This document shows, one piece after another, positions 34,890 to 44,101 of a stretch of 64,000 bases of DNA (position 1 is the first letter of the stretch; every line of letters begins with the position of its first letter). The notes beneath the pieces were generated by a model, which worked only from the letters and a program-made list of their open reading frames with translations, was not told the origin of the DNA and made no database searches. A program made the translations under genes and the position numbers. Source of the DNA: JANRLF01 sp033762815 (lineage in GTDB: Bacteria > Bacteroidota > Bacteroidia > Chitinophagales > CAIOSU01); NCBI GenBank assembly GCA_033762815.1, contig JANRLF010000005.1, forward strand, positions 1 to 64,000, given 5' to 3'.

Positions 34890-36335
34890 TTAAAGCGCTT
34901 TGGCTTTTACCACTTTCTTGCCAAACAGCTTTTGCGTAAAGCGATAATAGGTCTCTCGGTTGAATAGAGGGGAATCGTTTACGGCTTTTACTGTCAAAAA
35001 GACACCTATGGGCAGAAGGATTATGGTAGATAGCCACATGCCGAAGGCAACCGAGGTGCCCCCTTCTTCCGCAATCTTGGAACCTGAAATGCCCGTAACG
35101 TGGAATACGAGAAAGAAAATAATGGAAAACAAGAGCGGGTATCCTAAGCCTCCAATACGGATAATGGCTCCCAAAGGTGCCCCTATAATAAACATAACGA
35201 TACAGGCCAAGGCATAAACTACTTTGCGATGACGTTCAATATCATGCTTGCGTAGTTTTTTCTCATGGTAAGCAAAATCACGGCTTGCCGCACCGCCGAA
35301 GCTTTTTACGTTACGGGCAAAGCTGGTGGCTCTTATCAGGCTTTGCACATGCTTTTCCTCACTATCTGTTTTCCCTTCAATCTCTGCCATGTGGGCTTTA
35401 AAAATACTATCATTGGCAATGGAAGGCTTTATGGTATCAAAACCGGGTCGCAAAACTTGAAAGTATTGCGCTATGTTGTTATCAAACTCCGTTTTACGCT
35501 TTTCGATTTCCATTCTGATGGTATCCATCTCTGCACTAAGCTCCCGCATGTTCATCATTTGATGGTGGCTACCGTAGGCATTTTCGTCAGACTTATCGAA
35601 CTCAAACTCGGATAAATCGAACACTTTGGTCCACTCTGCAAATGAAGTGGTATAATGTTCCATGCTGGCCTTGGCATTTACCGCTTCATTGTAACGGGTA
35701 CCATCATAAAGCTTAAGAATTAGGTATCGCCCATCGGCACTCATTATCATATCGCCCCGCTTGGCGGTGAGTACATTATCGTTGCCCTTGCCTGTTGTAT
35801 GGTCATAGACCAAGATATCGCGAATGGTGCGGTTATCGTCATCCTTAGCACCTACCTTGATACTATATCCCTGAATACCACTGTAGAAAACCCCGGGCTT
35901 AATATTCAGTGCCGGTTTTTGGTTGCGGATATCGCGGAGCAATACCTTGGCCTTCAAATTGATTTTAGGCAGCATCACATTGGAAAAATAGAAAGAGCCA
36001 ATACCGATGAAAAAAACTGCTACAAACAAGGGCATCATAAAACGGGTAAGGGGAATGCCTGCCGCTTTCAGTGCTACCAATTCATAGTGTTCACCAAGGT
36101 TGCCATAAGTCATGATGGATGATAGTAAAATGGCTAATGGCAGTACCAAAGGCACCAAACTGGCGGCACTATAAGCTATCAGTTCCATAATGATGTACCA
36201 CTCCAGCCCCTTGCCGATAAGGTCGTCTATGTACACGAACAGGAATTGCATAACGAAAATGAATAGCGTAATGACAAAAGTGAGCACAAAAGGCCCTACA
36301 AAGGTCTTAAGCAACAGTTTGTCCAGCTTCTTCAT
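34890..36335 (-). CDS. LptF/LptG-family LPS export permease
   Basis: 481 residues from ATG 36335 (KKLDKLLLKTFVGPFVLTF). Three N-terminal membrane segments, a large periplasmic jellyroll region (about 120-360) and three C-terminal segments (ALACIVMFIIGAPLGAIIRI, FSIIFFLVFHVTGISGSKIA, LSTIILLPIGVFLTVKAV). GAPLGAIIRIGGLGYPL is characteristic of LptF/G. It forms the inner-membrane part of the Lpt machine that carries LPS to the outer membrane. The family pair cannot be separated by eye, so no F or G is given. A 9-residue upstream extension is possible but less likely. Confidence 0.88.
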   Translation of the reverse strand: MKKLDKLLLKTFVGPFVLTFVITLFIFVMQFLFVYIDDLIGKGLEWYIIMELIAYSAASLVPLVLPLAILLSSIMTYGNLGEHYELVALKAAGIPLTRFMMPLFVAVFFIGIGSFYFSNVMLPKINLKAKVLLRDIRNQKPALNIKPGVFYSGIQGYSIKVGAKDDDNRTIRDILVYDHTTGKGNDNVLTAKRGDMIMSADGRYLILKLYDGTRYNEAVNAKASMEHYTTSFAEWTKVFDLSEFEFDKSDENAYGSHHQMMNMRELSAEMDTIRMEIEKRKTEFDNNIAQYFQVLRPGFDTIKPSIANDSIFKAHMAEIEGKTDSEEKHVQSLIRATSFARNVKSFGGAASRDFAYHEKKLRKHDIERHRKVVYALACIVMFIIGAPLGAIIRIGGLGYPLLFSIIFFLVFHVTGISGSKIAEEGGTSVAFGMWLSTIILLPIGVFLTVKAVNDSPLFNRETYYRFTQKLFGKKVVKAKAL

Positions 36336-36415
36336 GTTAGGCAAAAGTAAGCTTTTAGGCATATCATCGGGTCAATGAACGCTTGGCAGCTTGAATAAGT
36401 ATGCCAATTGATTGT

Positions 36416-36423
36416 TACTTTTG
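36416..36423 (+). promoter_or_regulatory. Bacteroidota -7 box TACTTTTG before the MscS gene
   Basis: Exact TANNTTTG, 20 bases before the ATG at 36443, with TTG 22 bases upstream. It lies after the alternative ATG at 36401, so it supports the later start. Confidence 0.45.
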
Positions 36424-36442
36424 TCCTTTCACTAGCTATCAT

Positions 36443-37300
36443 ATGTCATATCCAGTGCCATTGAACATTGATCCAAAGTATTTCTTTTACATTCTTACAG
36501 CAGTTGTAACCTATGCGGTGGCCACTTTGCTTTCGAATGTGTTGAGGGTGTTTTTGGATAAATATTTCCGGCAAACCTCCATCAACTCAAAAATTGACCC
36601 TACGCGATATGCTTTTTCAAAGAATGCGGTAAGCCTTGTCATTTTTGTACTGGCTACCATTTTTGTGTTTTATACCATCCCGTCATTGCGCACTTTAGGG
36701 CTTACCCTGTTCGCTAGTGCAGGTATATTTGCTGCTATTCTCGGTTTTGCTTCGCAAGCCGCATTCTCCAATATCATTAGCGGCATATTCATTGTGGTAT
36801 TCAAGCCCTTTAGGGTGGAAGATGTTATTAAAATAGGGAAAGATTATGAGGGGATAGTAGAAGACATTACTCTGCGGCATACAGTATTGCGCAATTATGA
36901 GAACCGACGGATTGTGATACCGAATGCGGTGATAAGCAATGAAGTGATTACTAACTCATCATGGGATGGGCAAAAGGTGTGCACTTTTATTGAAATAGGC
37001 ATAGGGTATGAGGCCAATATTGATAAAGCGATGTTGATAATGGCTGAAGAAACAAAAGCCCACCCGCTTTTCGTTAATATTGGCGATAGTGGGGTTTTGG
37101 TCAAGGTGGTAAACTTAGGTGAAACAGCCGTAATACTTAGGGCTTGGGCTTGGGCCAATGACCATCTTTCTGGCTTGCAACTGAAATTTGATTTGCTGAA
37201 AAGTATTAAAGAACGGTTTCAGGTAGAAGGTATTGAAATACCCTACACTTCGCCCACCATTATTCAAAAGCACTCCAAGGATATTATCATACACGGATGA
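36443..37300 (+). CDS. MscS-type mechanosensitive ion channel
   Basis: 285 residues. Three membrane segments: YFFYILTAVVTYAVATLLSN, VSLVIFVLATIFVFYTIP and the pore helix region LTLFASAGIFAAILGFASQA, followed by the conserved MscS beta domain (FRVEDVIKIGKDYEGIVEDI, RIVIPNAVISNEVITN). It relieves osmotic down-shock by opening under membrane tension. The start at 36443 is favoured by a promoter box that follows the first ATG (36401). Overlaps the CorA gene by 4 bases (ATGA). Confidence 0.9.
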   Translation: MSYPVPLNIDPKYFFYILTAVVTYAVATLLSNVLRVFLDKYFRQTSINSKIDPTRYAFSKNAVSLVIFVLATIFVFYTIPSLRTLGLTLFASAGIFAAILGFASQAAFSNIISGIFIVVFKPFRVEDVIKIGKDYEGIVEDITLRHTVLRNYENRRIVIPNAVISNEVITNSSWDGQKVCTFIEIGIGYEANIDKAMLIMAEETKAHPLFVNIGDSGVLVKVVNLGETAVILRAWAWANDHLSGLQLKFDLLKSIKERFQVEGIEIPYTSPTIIQKHSKDIIIHG

Positions 37301-38352
37301 GTAAAGAACATATAAAAGTTCCAGGTGCCCCACCCGGCTCGCTCATTTATACAGGCGACCATAAATCGGGGAAACCCGAGCTTACCCTCATTCAGTACCG
37401 TCATCAGGTACAGCACCGCTTTGATGCTGATAATTGGCCTGCAATAGCCAAGCATTGGAATCCTGAACTGATGAACTGGATAAATGTGGATGGCCTACAT
37501 GATACCCAGTTGATACAGGATATAGGTACCCATTTTGACATTAGTAGCTTGGTATTGGAAGATGTGCTTTCCGTAAGACAATTGCCCAAGTATGAAAACC
37601 ATGAACATTTCCTGTTTATTACTTTGGAAATGTTGATACTTCACCCTAAAACCAAGATAATAGAAGCCGAACAGTTCAGTATCATTTTCGGGAAAAACTA
37701 TGTGCTATCCTTTCAAGAGGCACCTGGCGATTTATTTGAGAGCATTAGGCAGCGCATATTTGCTGGGCAATCGAAAATTTGCGGTACTGGCCCCGATTAT
37801 CTGGTTTATCGCCTGCTGGACGTGATTGTTGACCATTATTATGTGGTGATAGAAAGCGTTGCTGATGAAGTAACCGCCCTGGAACTGGAACTGTTGAACA
37901 AGCCCAATCATCAGGTAATGAAAGAAATTATCGGTTTGAAAAGAAAACTGATGACTTTGAGGAAGTTCATTCACCCATTACGCGAGGCCTTGAGGAACTT
38001 TTACAATGATGAAACCGAGCTGGTGAACGAGCATACTTCCGTTTACATAGCCGATGTGATGGACCATGTAAATCAGATAGTACAAGATGTTGAGGTGCAA
38101 CGAGATATACTAACTGGCTTTACAGATTTATATAACTCCGCTATGAGCACGCGGATGAATAATATCATGAAAACGCTTACGGTCATTACCACCATCTTTA
38201 TACCGCTCACTTTTATCGTAGGGGTTTATGGTATGAACTTCAAACACATGCCCGAATTGGAATGGTACTATGGATACCCCACCGTATTGGTCGTGTTGAT
38301 TATAATGGCCATTGGCATGGCTATTTATATGAAACGGAAGGACTGGCTATAA
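37297..38352 (+). CDS. corA: CorA-family Mg2+/Co2+ transporter
   Basis: 351 residues. A large N-terminal cytoplasmic domain (FDISSLVLEDVLSVRQLPKY), a long helix, and two C-terminal membrane segments with the signature YGMNFKHMPELEW between them; the end is KRKDWL. CorA pentamers pass Mg2+ (also Co2+, Ni2+) inward. It is translated together with the mechanosensitive channel through ATGA, pairing ion uptake with osmotic release. Confidence 0.92.
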   Translation: MSKEHIKVPGAPPGSLIYTGDHKSGKPELTLIQYRHQVQHRFDADNWPAIAKHWNPELMNWINVDGLHDTQLIQDIGTHFDISSLVLEDVLSVRQLPKYENHEHFLFITLEMLILHPKTKIIEAEQFSIIFGKNYVLSFQEAPGDLFESIRQRIFAGQSKICGTGPDYLVYRLLDVIVDHYYVVIESVADEVTALELELLNKPNHQVMKEIIGLKRKLMTLRKFIHPLREALRNFYNDETELVNEHTSVYIADVMDHVNQIVQDVEVQRDILTGFTDLYNSAMSTRMNNIMKTLTVITTIFIPLTFIVGVYGMNFKHMPELEWYYGYPTVLVVLIIMAIGMAIYMKRKDWL

Positions 38353-38919
38353 CTTGCCTTCCTGAATTAGGGTATGCGCCCTTAATATTGTACAAACGGA
38401 CATACTATCCGTAATGCGGCCTTCCAGTACCATTTGATATACTTCGGAAAAAGGAAGCTTGGCTACTTGTAGCTTTTCGTTGTCATCAGGCTCGGCCGCT
38501 CCTTGTGTTAGACCTTTGGCCACAAACAAGATGGCTGTTTCGTCAGCTATACAGTTGGAGGTATGGATGGTCATTATCTCTATCCATTCCTTTGCTTCCA
38601 AACCCGTTTCTTCTTTCAATTCTCGCTTACCTGATTCAATTGGGCTAATACCTGGCTTACCACCCCCTTCCACAATTTCCCAACTATATCTATCCAAGGG
38701 GAAACGAAATTGCCCTACTAAATAGGTGTTATAGTCTTCGTCGAGCGGCAGTATGCCGATAGCCAAATTTTTGGTATGTACTACTCCATAAATTGAAGGG
38801 TTGCCCTTAGGGTCGAGCACCTCGTGCTCTTCAACATGTATCCAGGGGTTATCGTATATGGTGCGCACCCCTAACTTAGTCCAGGGGCTTTCTTCGTCCT
38901 TAAGCTGCCATCTTTGCAT
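38347..38919 (-). CDS. Nudix hydrolase, ADP-ribose-pyrophosphatase-like
   Basis: 190 residues. Nudix box GKPGISPIESGKRELKEETG: the catalytic REL.EE.G is intact, while the first Glu of the consensus (G-x5-E-x7-REU) is Ile here. Preceding VGQFRFPLDRYSWEIVEGGG is typical of ADP-ribose and nucleotide-sugar pyrophosphatases. It should cleave ADP-ribose or a related diphosphate. The start lies 20 bases inside the sirtuin gene, whose reaction releases acyl-ADP-ribose, so a clearing role is attractive. Ends convergent with corA, overlapping by 6 bases. Confidence 0.85.
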   Translation of the reverse strand: MQRWQLKDEESPWTKLGVRTIYDNPWIHVEEHEVLDPKGNPSIYGVVHTKNLAIGILPLDEDYNTYLVGQFRFPLDRYSWEIVEGGGKPGISPIESGKRELKEETGLEAKEWIEIMTIHTSNCIADETAILFVAKGLTQGAAEPDDNEKLQVAKLPFSEVYQMVLEGRITDSMSVCTILRAHTLIQEGKL

Positions 38920-39598
38920 GTAATATCAATTCTTCTACCAGCATGGGAACACCTTCTGTCGCCCGCTTTTGGATAAAATGCAAGTTGGCAACGTCTGTCC
39001 CTTCCGGCAGTATTGGATCCACAATATACTTAGGTTTATGAAAACCCACATAATCAATAAGGCTGGCCGCGGGATAAACGTTTAATGAGGTACCCACAAC
39101 AATGAAAATATCCGCTTCGATGGTCAGTTGCACTGCTCTTTCCATCAAATGTACCTGCTCCCCAAACCATACTATATGTGGGCGCAACTGTGAGCCCTTT
39201 TCGCAGGTATCGCCAATGTGAATATCTTCTCGCCAATCATATACCAAATGAGGATATCTGGTACTTCGAGCTTTCAGCAATTCTCCATGAAGATGCAATA
39301 CATTTTTTGCACCGCCCCGCTCGTGTAGGTCATCTACGTTTTGAGTAATAATGTTTAATCGGAAATGCTCTCCCAATTCCGCTAAGGCAACGTGCGCCGC
39401 ATTAGGTTTCGCCTCCAGCAACTGCCTCCTTCGCTGATTATAGAAATCAAGTACCAACGATGGATTCTTTGCCCAGCCAGCAGGCGAGGCTACTTCGTAA
39501 ACATTATGCCCCTCCCACAAGCCTCCAGCATCGCGAAATGTACTAAGACCACTTTCCGCGCTGATTCCTGCGCCGGTAAGCACCACCACTTTTTTCAT
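38900..39598 (-). CDS. Sir2-family NAD-dependent protein deacylase (class III-like)
   Basis: 232 residues, a compact bacterial sirtuin. Motifs: LTGAGISAESGLSTFRDAGG, TQNVDDLHERGGAKNVLHLHG (catalytic His), RPHIVWFGE and VVGTSLNVYPAASLI. FYNQRRRQ provides the Tyr and Arg spaced as in SIRT5/CobB, which favour succinyl- or malonyl-lysine over acetyl-lysine (known for the family). Only one Cys appears where zinc-binding sirtuins have four, so it may lack zinc. It removes acyl groups from lysines using NAD+. Coupled by a 20-base overlap to the Nudix gene. Confidence 0.9.
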   Translation of the reverse strand: MKKVVVLTGAGISAESGLSTFRDAGGLWEGHNVYEVASPAGWAKNPSLVLDFYNQRRRQLLEAKPNAAHVALAELGEHFRLNIITQNVDDLHERGGAKNVLHLHGELLKARSTRYPHLVYDWREDIHIGDTCEKGSQLRPHIVWFGEQVHLMERAVQLTIEADIFIVVGTSLNVYPAASLIDYVGFHKPKYIVDPILPEGTDVANLHFIQKRATEGVPMLVEELILHAKMAA

Positions 39599-39710
39599 AA
39601 TAGGTATTTTTCTAATCGTTGCTTTAGTAGGTTGCCGTCTACTAAAAACCGCTGCGTAAAATAATTACAATCCTATTAAAAAGAAATTAAAACATGCAAA
39701 TAGTATACAA

Positions 39711-40247
39711 CTATTGACTTTCGCTTTCCTCCCAGTTGTAATACTTTACAATCTCAAGGTCAACTATCCTGCCATAAGTGTTGTCCAACTTTCTGAAAAG
39801 CAAAATATCCACGTTTCCAGGAGCACCTTTTTTGTCTTCATAATTCCAAATATTCCAGCCCGCCTCATCCTTTTTGCCGGGCCCAATCTTTTTATTGAAG
39901 TACTCCGTTAGGTCTGCAATCAAATCTTGCACATCATCCTCTTCATTGAGGTAATAGTTGATCATTATCTGATCGAGCTGATTCTTTTCATTAAAGAAAT
40001 ACTCCACTTGCAAATGGTCTTTTCCTTTGTTCAGTTCGTTTACATAACCCAAAAAGCGCTCACTTTCTTCTACTAAGGTATCTTTCTCAATTTTTTTTAC
40101 TTGCTCCTTTGTCATATCAAATTCCACGCCCCTGATGAATCCTTTTTCGGACTTCAAAACCGCACGGGTATGCTTATCCTTTAACCAAAAGCTATCGCAC
40201 GAAGAAAACAGAACTGCAATTAACAAGAAAAGGGTATAGCTGCGCAT
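39711..40247 (-). CDS. Putative lipoprotein, function unknown
   Basis: 178 residues from ATG 40247, giving a lipoprotein signal (MRSYTLFLLIAVLFSSCDSF, lipobox LFSSC). The longer frame from 40319 adds non-signal sequence, and a -7-like TAAATTCG (minus strand, 40270-40263) precedes the chosen start. The mature part is charged and soluble (GFIRGVEFDMTKEQVKKIEK, YVNELNKGKDHLQVEYFFNE), with no recognised domain. Probably attached to the outer or inner membrane facing the periplasm. Confidence 0.7.
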   Translation of the reverse strand: MRSYTLFLLIAVLFSSCDSFWLKDKHTRAVLKSEKGFIRGVEFDMTKEQVKKIEKDTLVEESERFLGYVNELNKGKDHLQVEYFFNEKNQLDQIMINYYLNEEDDVQDLIADLTEYFNKKIGPGKKDEAGWNIWNYEDKKGAPGNVDILLFRKLDNTYGRIVDLEIVKYYNWEESESQ

Positions 40248-40362
40248 AATTTTATCGATGCACGAATTTAACATATCGCAGGTTGCCTGTAACCTGTATA
40301 ATATTAACATTTCTACCACGTGGCAACATATTGTAGCCTAAGTGGGATGAAGCCCTTATTCC

Positions 40363-41181
40363 TCAAAAATAATCGTCCAAAAAATCAGCTACCTTCTCAA
40401 AATATAGGGAAGGATTAATTTTGAAAGGGTCGTTCCAATAGGTAGTATATAACAGTTGAATGCTTACCAAATCCGGCTGTTTCATTTTCAGCATCAGCAT
40501 TTCCCGATTACTGAAAATTCCGAAATGGTCAGAAATAATAAGTAGCACTTGTTTTAGGTTTTTCCCAGGCGGATAACTCAATGAATTGTACGGTTCCAAT
40601 TTTGCGTCAAACTGTTCGGGCATTTTCAGATTGATATGATGCCTTACAAAGCGTTTGTTTAAATCGCTGAGCGTCAAAAAAGGGCTTTCGGCAATTACGC
40701 TCAAAACATTATCATCATTAAAACCAATGCTAAGGCCTAGCCCTGCACCAATACCCCAACCGTACACAACAATAGGGTAGGAGCTATACTCCCTGCCGAA
40801 CTTGATCATGGTACGAACATCTTCCGCAAATTCAGGGTAGATGTATTGCATGGTATCAATTTTAAAAGGGCTGCTCTTGCCATAGCCTCTATAATCAAAA
40901 AGGATGACGTTAAAATCAAGGTTGACCAAAAAATCGACCCTTTCCAAATAATCACTCATATTGCCCTGCCCATCATGGCATACCAATATCACCCTGTTGT
41001 TCATTGACTTTGGTGAAAAGAACCAGCCTGTCAGTGTCGCACTATCGGCTGTCATCACTTCAAAGGGCTCATAAGGCATGTCGAACTCCTCGGGCATGTG
41101 GCTGTACGTAGCCCTAGGTGCCAAGGCCCATGCATTAAGGCAAGATACTACCAATAAAAATATGATTAAACGAGCGCGCAT
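40363..41181 (-). CDS. Secreted or periplasmic alpha/beta hydrolase
   Basis: 272 residues from ATG 41181, with a signal peptide (LIIFLLVVSCLNAWALA). The fold is alpha/beta hydrolase: VILVCHDGQGNMSDYLERVD (oxyanion region), FDYRGYGKSSPF, then VVYGWGIGAGLGLSIGF, where the nucleophile elbow G-x-S-x-G reads GWGIG. Ser is replaced by Gly, so normal serine-esterase catalysis looks absent. Later IAESPF is typical of BAAT/YheT-like families. It may be a binding or inactive member. Confidence 0.75.
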   Translation of the reverse strand: MRARLIIFLLVVSCLNAWALAPRATYSHMPEEFDMPYEPFEVMTADSATLTGWFFSPKSMNNRVILVCHDGQGNMSDYLERVDFLVNLDFNVILFDYRGYGKSSPFKIDTMQYIYPEFAEDVRTMIKFGREYSSYPIVVYGWGIGAGLGLSIGFNDDNVLSVIAESPFLTLSDLNKRFVRHHINLKMPEQFDAKLEPYNSLSYPPGKNLKQVLLIISDHFGIFSNREMLMLKMKQPDLVSIQLLYTTYWNDPFKINPSLYFEKVADFLDDYF

Positions 41182-41316
41182 GCCTAATATCAACTAACTG
41201 TCTTATCGGGTCTAAAATTATGCCGAAACATTAAAAGCGATATTGATGGGTATTAACAAGAAATAAAGCAACTGCCCATTATTAGGTACGGAAAAATAGC
41301 CGGTAACTTTACGCAA

Positions 41317-42660
41317 TCAGCCCAGCGGCATCTTCCTAATCTCCAGTACATGCTTGGTGTCGGTAGCTATGGCAAAGCGTTCATCCAAACGGTAACCCAC
41401 TACCCACACCACCTTCTCACCGCTAACCAATACCCACACTTTTTCCTTTTCTATCAAAGACAGCTTTAAGTCCATCAGGAATTTACTGAGCTTTTTTTTC
41501 TTGCGGTTCATGCCCTGGGGATAAAAGTAATCACCCTGTTTCCAACGCCTTAACACTAGTGGAAACTCAAGTAAGCCATAATCGATAAATGCGTAATCAG
41601 GATTGGGATTGACGAACACCTTTTTAGCAGACTTCAAGTGATACTTCAATTGAAATCCGTCTGCCTTGCTGCGTTTCTTGATATTATCAACAACAACCTG
41701 ATTGATTTGCTGTTGTCGGACAGGGCTGATAATATAAAAGCGCCTATCCTTTATCACACGATGGGTTGCACTGAAAAACTGGCGCGTTTCCGTATGCTCA
41801 GCTGCCAAAAGCATCGCTGCGACTTGATTTTCATTAAAACCATAGTTCCTAACTATTTCAAACAGCAAGGTACTTTTAAAAGCATATTGTTCCAGTAAAG
41901 CGATGGGGATATAGAGGTCGCCTTTGCGATTGTCCACCAATTTTTTGATAAGTACTTGCAGCCCTACTTGATAAATACCTTCCATTTCCTTGAACCGCTC
42001 GATGCTAGCGGCCACAGTTTCAATCACTTCTGGATTAATTTCCTTCAACAATGGCAGCACGTCTAATCTAACTTTGTTACGCTGATATTTGTTTTCGCTA
42101 TTGGAAGCGTCTTCACGATAGCTAATGTTTTGCGTTGTTGCCCATTCATTCAATTGCTTCTTGCTGAAACACAACAGTGGCCGAATCAGCTTTCCATTCT
42201 TCGGTAATATACCATGTAAACCTTTGACTCCAGTACCCTTGGCAAGGTTCAATAGCAGGGTTTCTACGTTGTCGTTTTTATGGTGGGCGGTTGCCAAACT
42301 ATTATATCGATTACTTTTTCGCACACTCTCCAGCCAACCGTAGCGTAATTCTCTGGCAGCCATTTGTATGGAAAGGCCATGTTGCATTGCATAAGCCTCG
42401 GTATCGAAACGGATACTATAGAAAGGCACTTTCAATAGCTCGGCCGTTTCCTTAACAAATTGTTCGTCCATATCTGCTGCTTCGCCCCGTAATTGGAAAT
42501 TGCAATGGGCGATAGCGAATTTAAAATCAGCTTGCTGAAACAAATGAACCATTGCCATGGAATCGAGCCCACCGCTGACTGCCAATAGCACCTTATTGCC
42601 CTTGCGGACCAATTGTTCCTTGGCTAAAAAAGACGCCCATATTTCCAGTAGTTTTTCCAA
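41317..42660 (-). CDS. tilS: tRNA(Ile)-lysidine synthase
   Basis: 447 residues. PP-loop motif LLAVSGGLDSMAMVHLF and HCNFQLRGEAADMDEQFV, with TAHHKNDNVETLLLNLAKGTGVKGL, are diagnostic. It adds lysine to C34 of tRNA-Ile(CAU) so that it reads AUA. Starts at TTG (MEKLLEIWASF); no ATG occurs before the PP-loop, so a TTG start seems right. The C-terminal substrate-binding domain (LVLRRWKQGDYFYPQGM..KKKLSKFLMD) is complete. Stands alone upstream of the divergent purB. Confidence 0.93.
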   Translation of the reverse strand: MEKLLEIWASFLAKEQLVRKGNKVLLAVSGGLDSMAMVHLFQQADFKFAIAHCNFQLRGEAADMDEQFVKETAELLKVPFYSIRFDTEAYAMQHGLSIQMAARELRYGWLESVRKSNRYNSLATAHHKNDNVETLLLNLAKGTGVKGLHGILPKNGKLIRPLLCFSKKQLNEWATTQNISYREDASNSENKYQRNKVRLDVLPLLKEINPEVIETVAASIERFKEMEGIYQVGLQVLIKKLVDNRKGDLYIPIALLEQYAFKSTLLFEIVRNYGFNENQVAAMLLAAEHTETRQFFSATHRVIKDRRFYIISPVRQQQINQVVVDNIKKRSKADGFQLKYHLKSAKKVFVNPNPDYAFIDYGLLEFPLVLRRWKQGDYFYPQGMNRKKKKLSKFLMDLKLSLIEKEKVWVLVSGEKVVWVVGYRLDERFAIATDTKHVLEIRKMPLG

Positions 42661-42730
42661 TATCAGAGCTCAATTACGATACAAAGGTGTGGATTAAAAG
42701 AAATACGCCCTAACTACCCCCAGCAATTTT

Positions 42731-42738
42731 TAAATTTG
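42731..42738 (+). promoter_or_regulatory. Bacteroidota -7 box TAAATTTG before purB
   Basis: Exact match to TANNTTTG, 16 bases before the purB ATG. A good -33 TTTG is not seen at 19-21 bases upstream, so only the -7 half is supported. Confidence 0.45.
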
Positions 42739-42754
42739 CAGCAAACGTATCCGT

Positions 42755-44101
42755 ATGAATTTGAGCCATCTTACCGCCATTTCACCAATTGATGGCCGCT
42801 ATAGGCAAAGGGTGGAGCCCTTGGCAATGTATTTTTCCGAATTTGCTTTGTTCAAATACCGGGTGGCTGTGGAAATTGAATATCTGATTGCCTTAACTGA
42901 TTTGCCCCTGCCCGCTTTGGCCGATTTTCCAAGGGCCGCTTACGAACCATTACGCAATATCTACTTGCAATTCAATACCACGGATGCGGACAGTATTAAA
43001 GCCATTGAAAAGAAAATCAACCACGATGTAAAGGCGGTAGAATATTTCATTAAGGAAAAGATGCAGCAGCTGGGTTTGGCAAAGTATACAGAGTATGTAC
43101 ATTTTGGACTTACCTCACAGGATATTAACAACACCGCCACTCCCTTATCCATTAAAGAGGCCTTGGAAAAAGAGTACCGCCCTATTTTAGAACAATTAAT
43201 TGATGGCTTGAAACAATTGGCCTATGACTGGCGGCAAATACCCATGTTGGCCCGCACCCATGGGCAACCTGCATCGCCCACTTCATTGGGAAAGGAAATA
43301 AGGGTTTACATAGAAAGGTTGGAACGGCAATATGAACAATTGTTACAAGTACCTATTAGTGCAAAGTTTGGGGGCGCAACGGGCAATTTTAATGCCCACA
43401 AAGTGGCTTTTCCTCTTGTGGATTGGGTAGCGTTCAGCAATGAATTTGTGGCTAAACAATTGGGCCTGGATCGCTATCAACACACCACCCAAATAGAGCA
43501 TTATGATAACCTGGCCGCATTGTTTGACAATCTGCGCCGCATCAACACCATATTGATCGATTTTAGCCGCGACGTATGGGCCTATATCAGCATGGATTAC
43601 TTCAAGCAGCGGATAGTGGCAGGCGAGGTGGGCAGCAGTGCGATGCCGCATAAGGTAAACCCTATAGATTTCGAAAATGCGGAGGGAAATTTGGGGATGG
43701 CCAATGCCATTTTCGAACACTTGTCGGCCAAGCTGCCTATTTCCCGCTTGCAGCGCGACCTGACCGATTCAACAGTGTTACGTAATGTGGGAGTGCCCTT
43801 TGCCCATACGTTGATTGCCTTGCATTCGCTGTTAAAAGGTATGGGCAAATTAGTAGTAAACCAACAAAAGATTCAAGATGATTTGGAAGCGAATTGGATG
43901 GTAGTGGCCGAGGCCATACAAACGGTACTACGCCGTGAAGGCTATCCCCAACCTTATGAGTTGCTAAAAGAGTTGACCCGAAAGAATGAAAGAATTGACA
44001 AAGAGGCTATCCACCAATTCATTGACCAACTTAACGTCGATGAACCCATCAAGGAAGAACTGAAGGCGATATCTCCTTCTAACTATATCGGTTATCAATA
44101 G
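42755..44101 (+). CDS. purB: Adenylosuccinate lyase
   Basis: 448 residues. Signature GSSAMPHKVNPIDFENAEGN (the fumarase/ASL motif with catalytic Ser), plus LTSQDINNTATPL and ARTHGQPASPTSLGKE. It closely resembles the E. coli-type PurB rather than the shorter Bacillus type. It works twice in purine synthesis: SAICAR to AICAR, and adenylosuccinate to AMP. Its end overlaps the convergent SprF-like gene by 7 bases. Confidence 0.95.
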   Translation: MNLSHLTAISPIDGRYRQRVEPLAMYFSEFALFKYRVAVEIEYLIALTDLPLPALADFPRAAYEPLRNIYLQFNTTDADSIKAIEKKINHDVKAVEYFIKEKMQQLGLAKYTEYVHFGLTSQDINNTATPLSIKEALEKEYRPILEQLIDGLKQLAYDWRQIPMLARTHGQPASPTSLGKEIRVYIERLERQYEQLLQVPISAKFGGATGNFNAHKVAFPLVDWVAFSNEFVAKQLGLDRYQHTTQIEHYDNLAALFDNLRRINTILIDFSRDVWAYISMDYFKQRIVAGEVGSSAMPHKVNPIDFENAEGNLGMANAIFEHLSAKLPISRLQRDLTDSTVLRNVGVPFAHTLIALHSLLKGMGKLVVNQQKIQDDLEANWMVVAEAIQTVLRREGYPQPYELLKELTRKNERIDKEAIHQFIDQLNVDEPIKEELKAISPSNYIGYQ

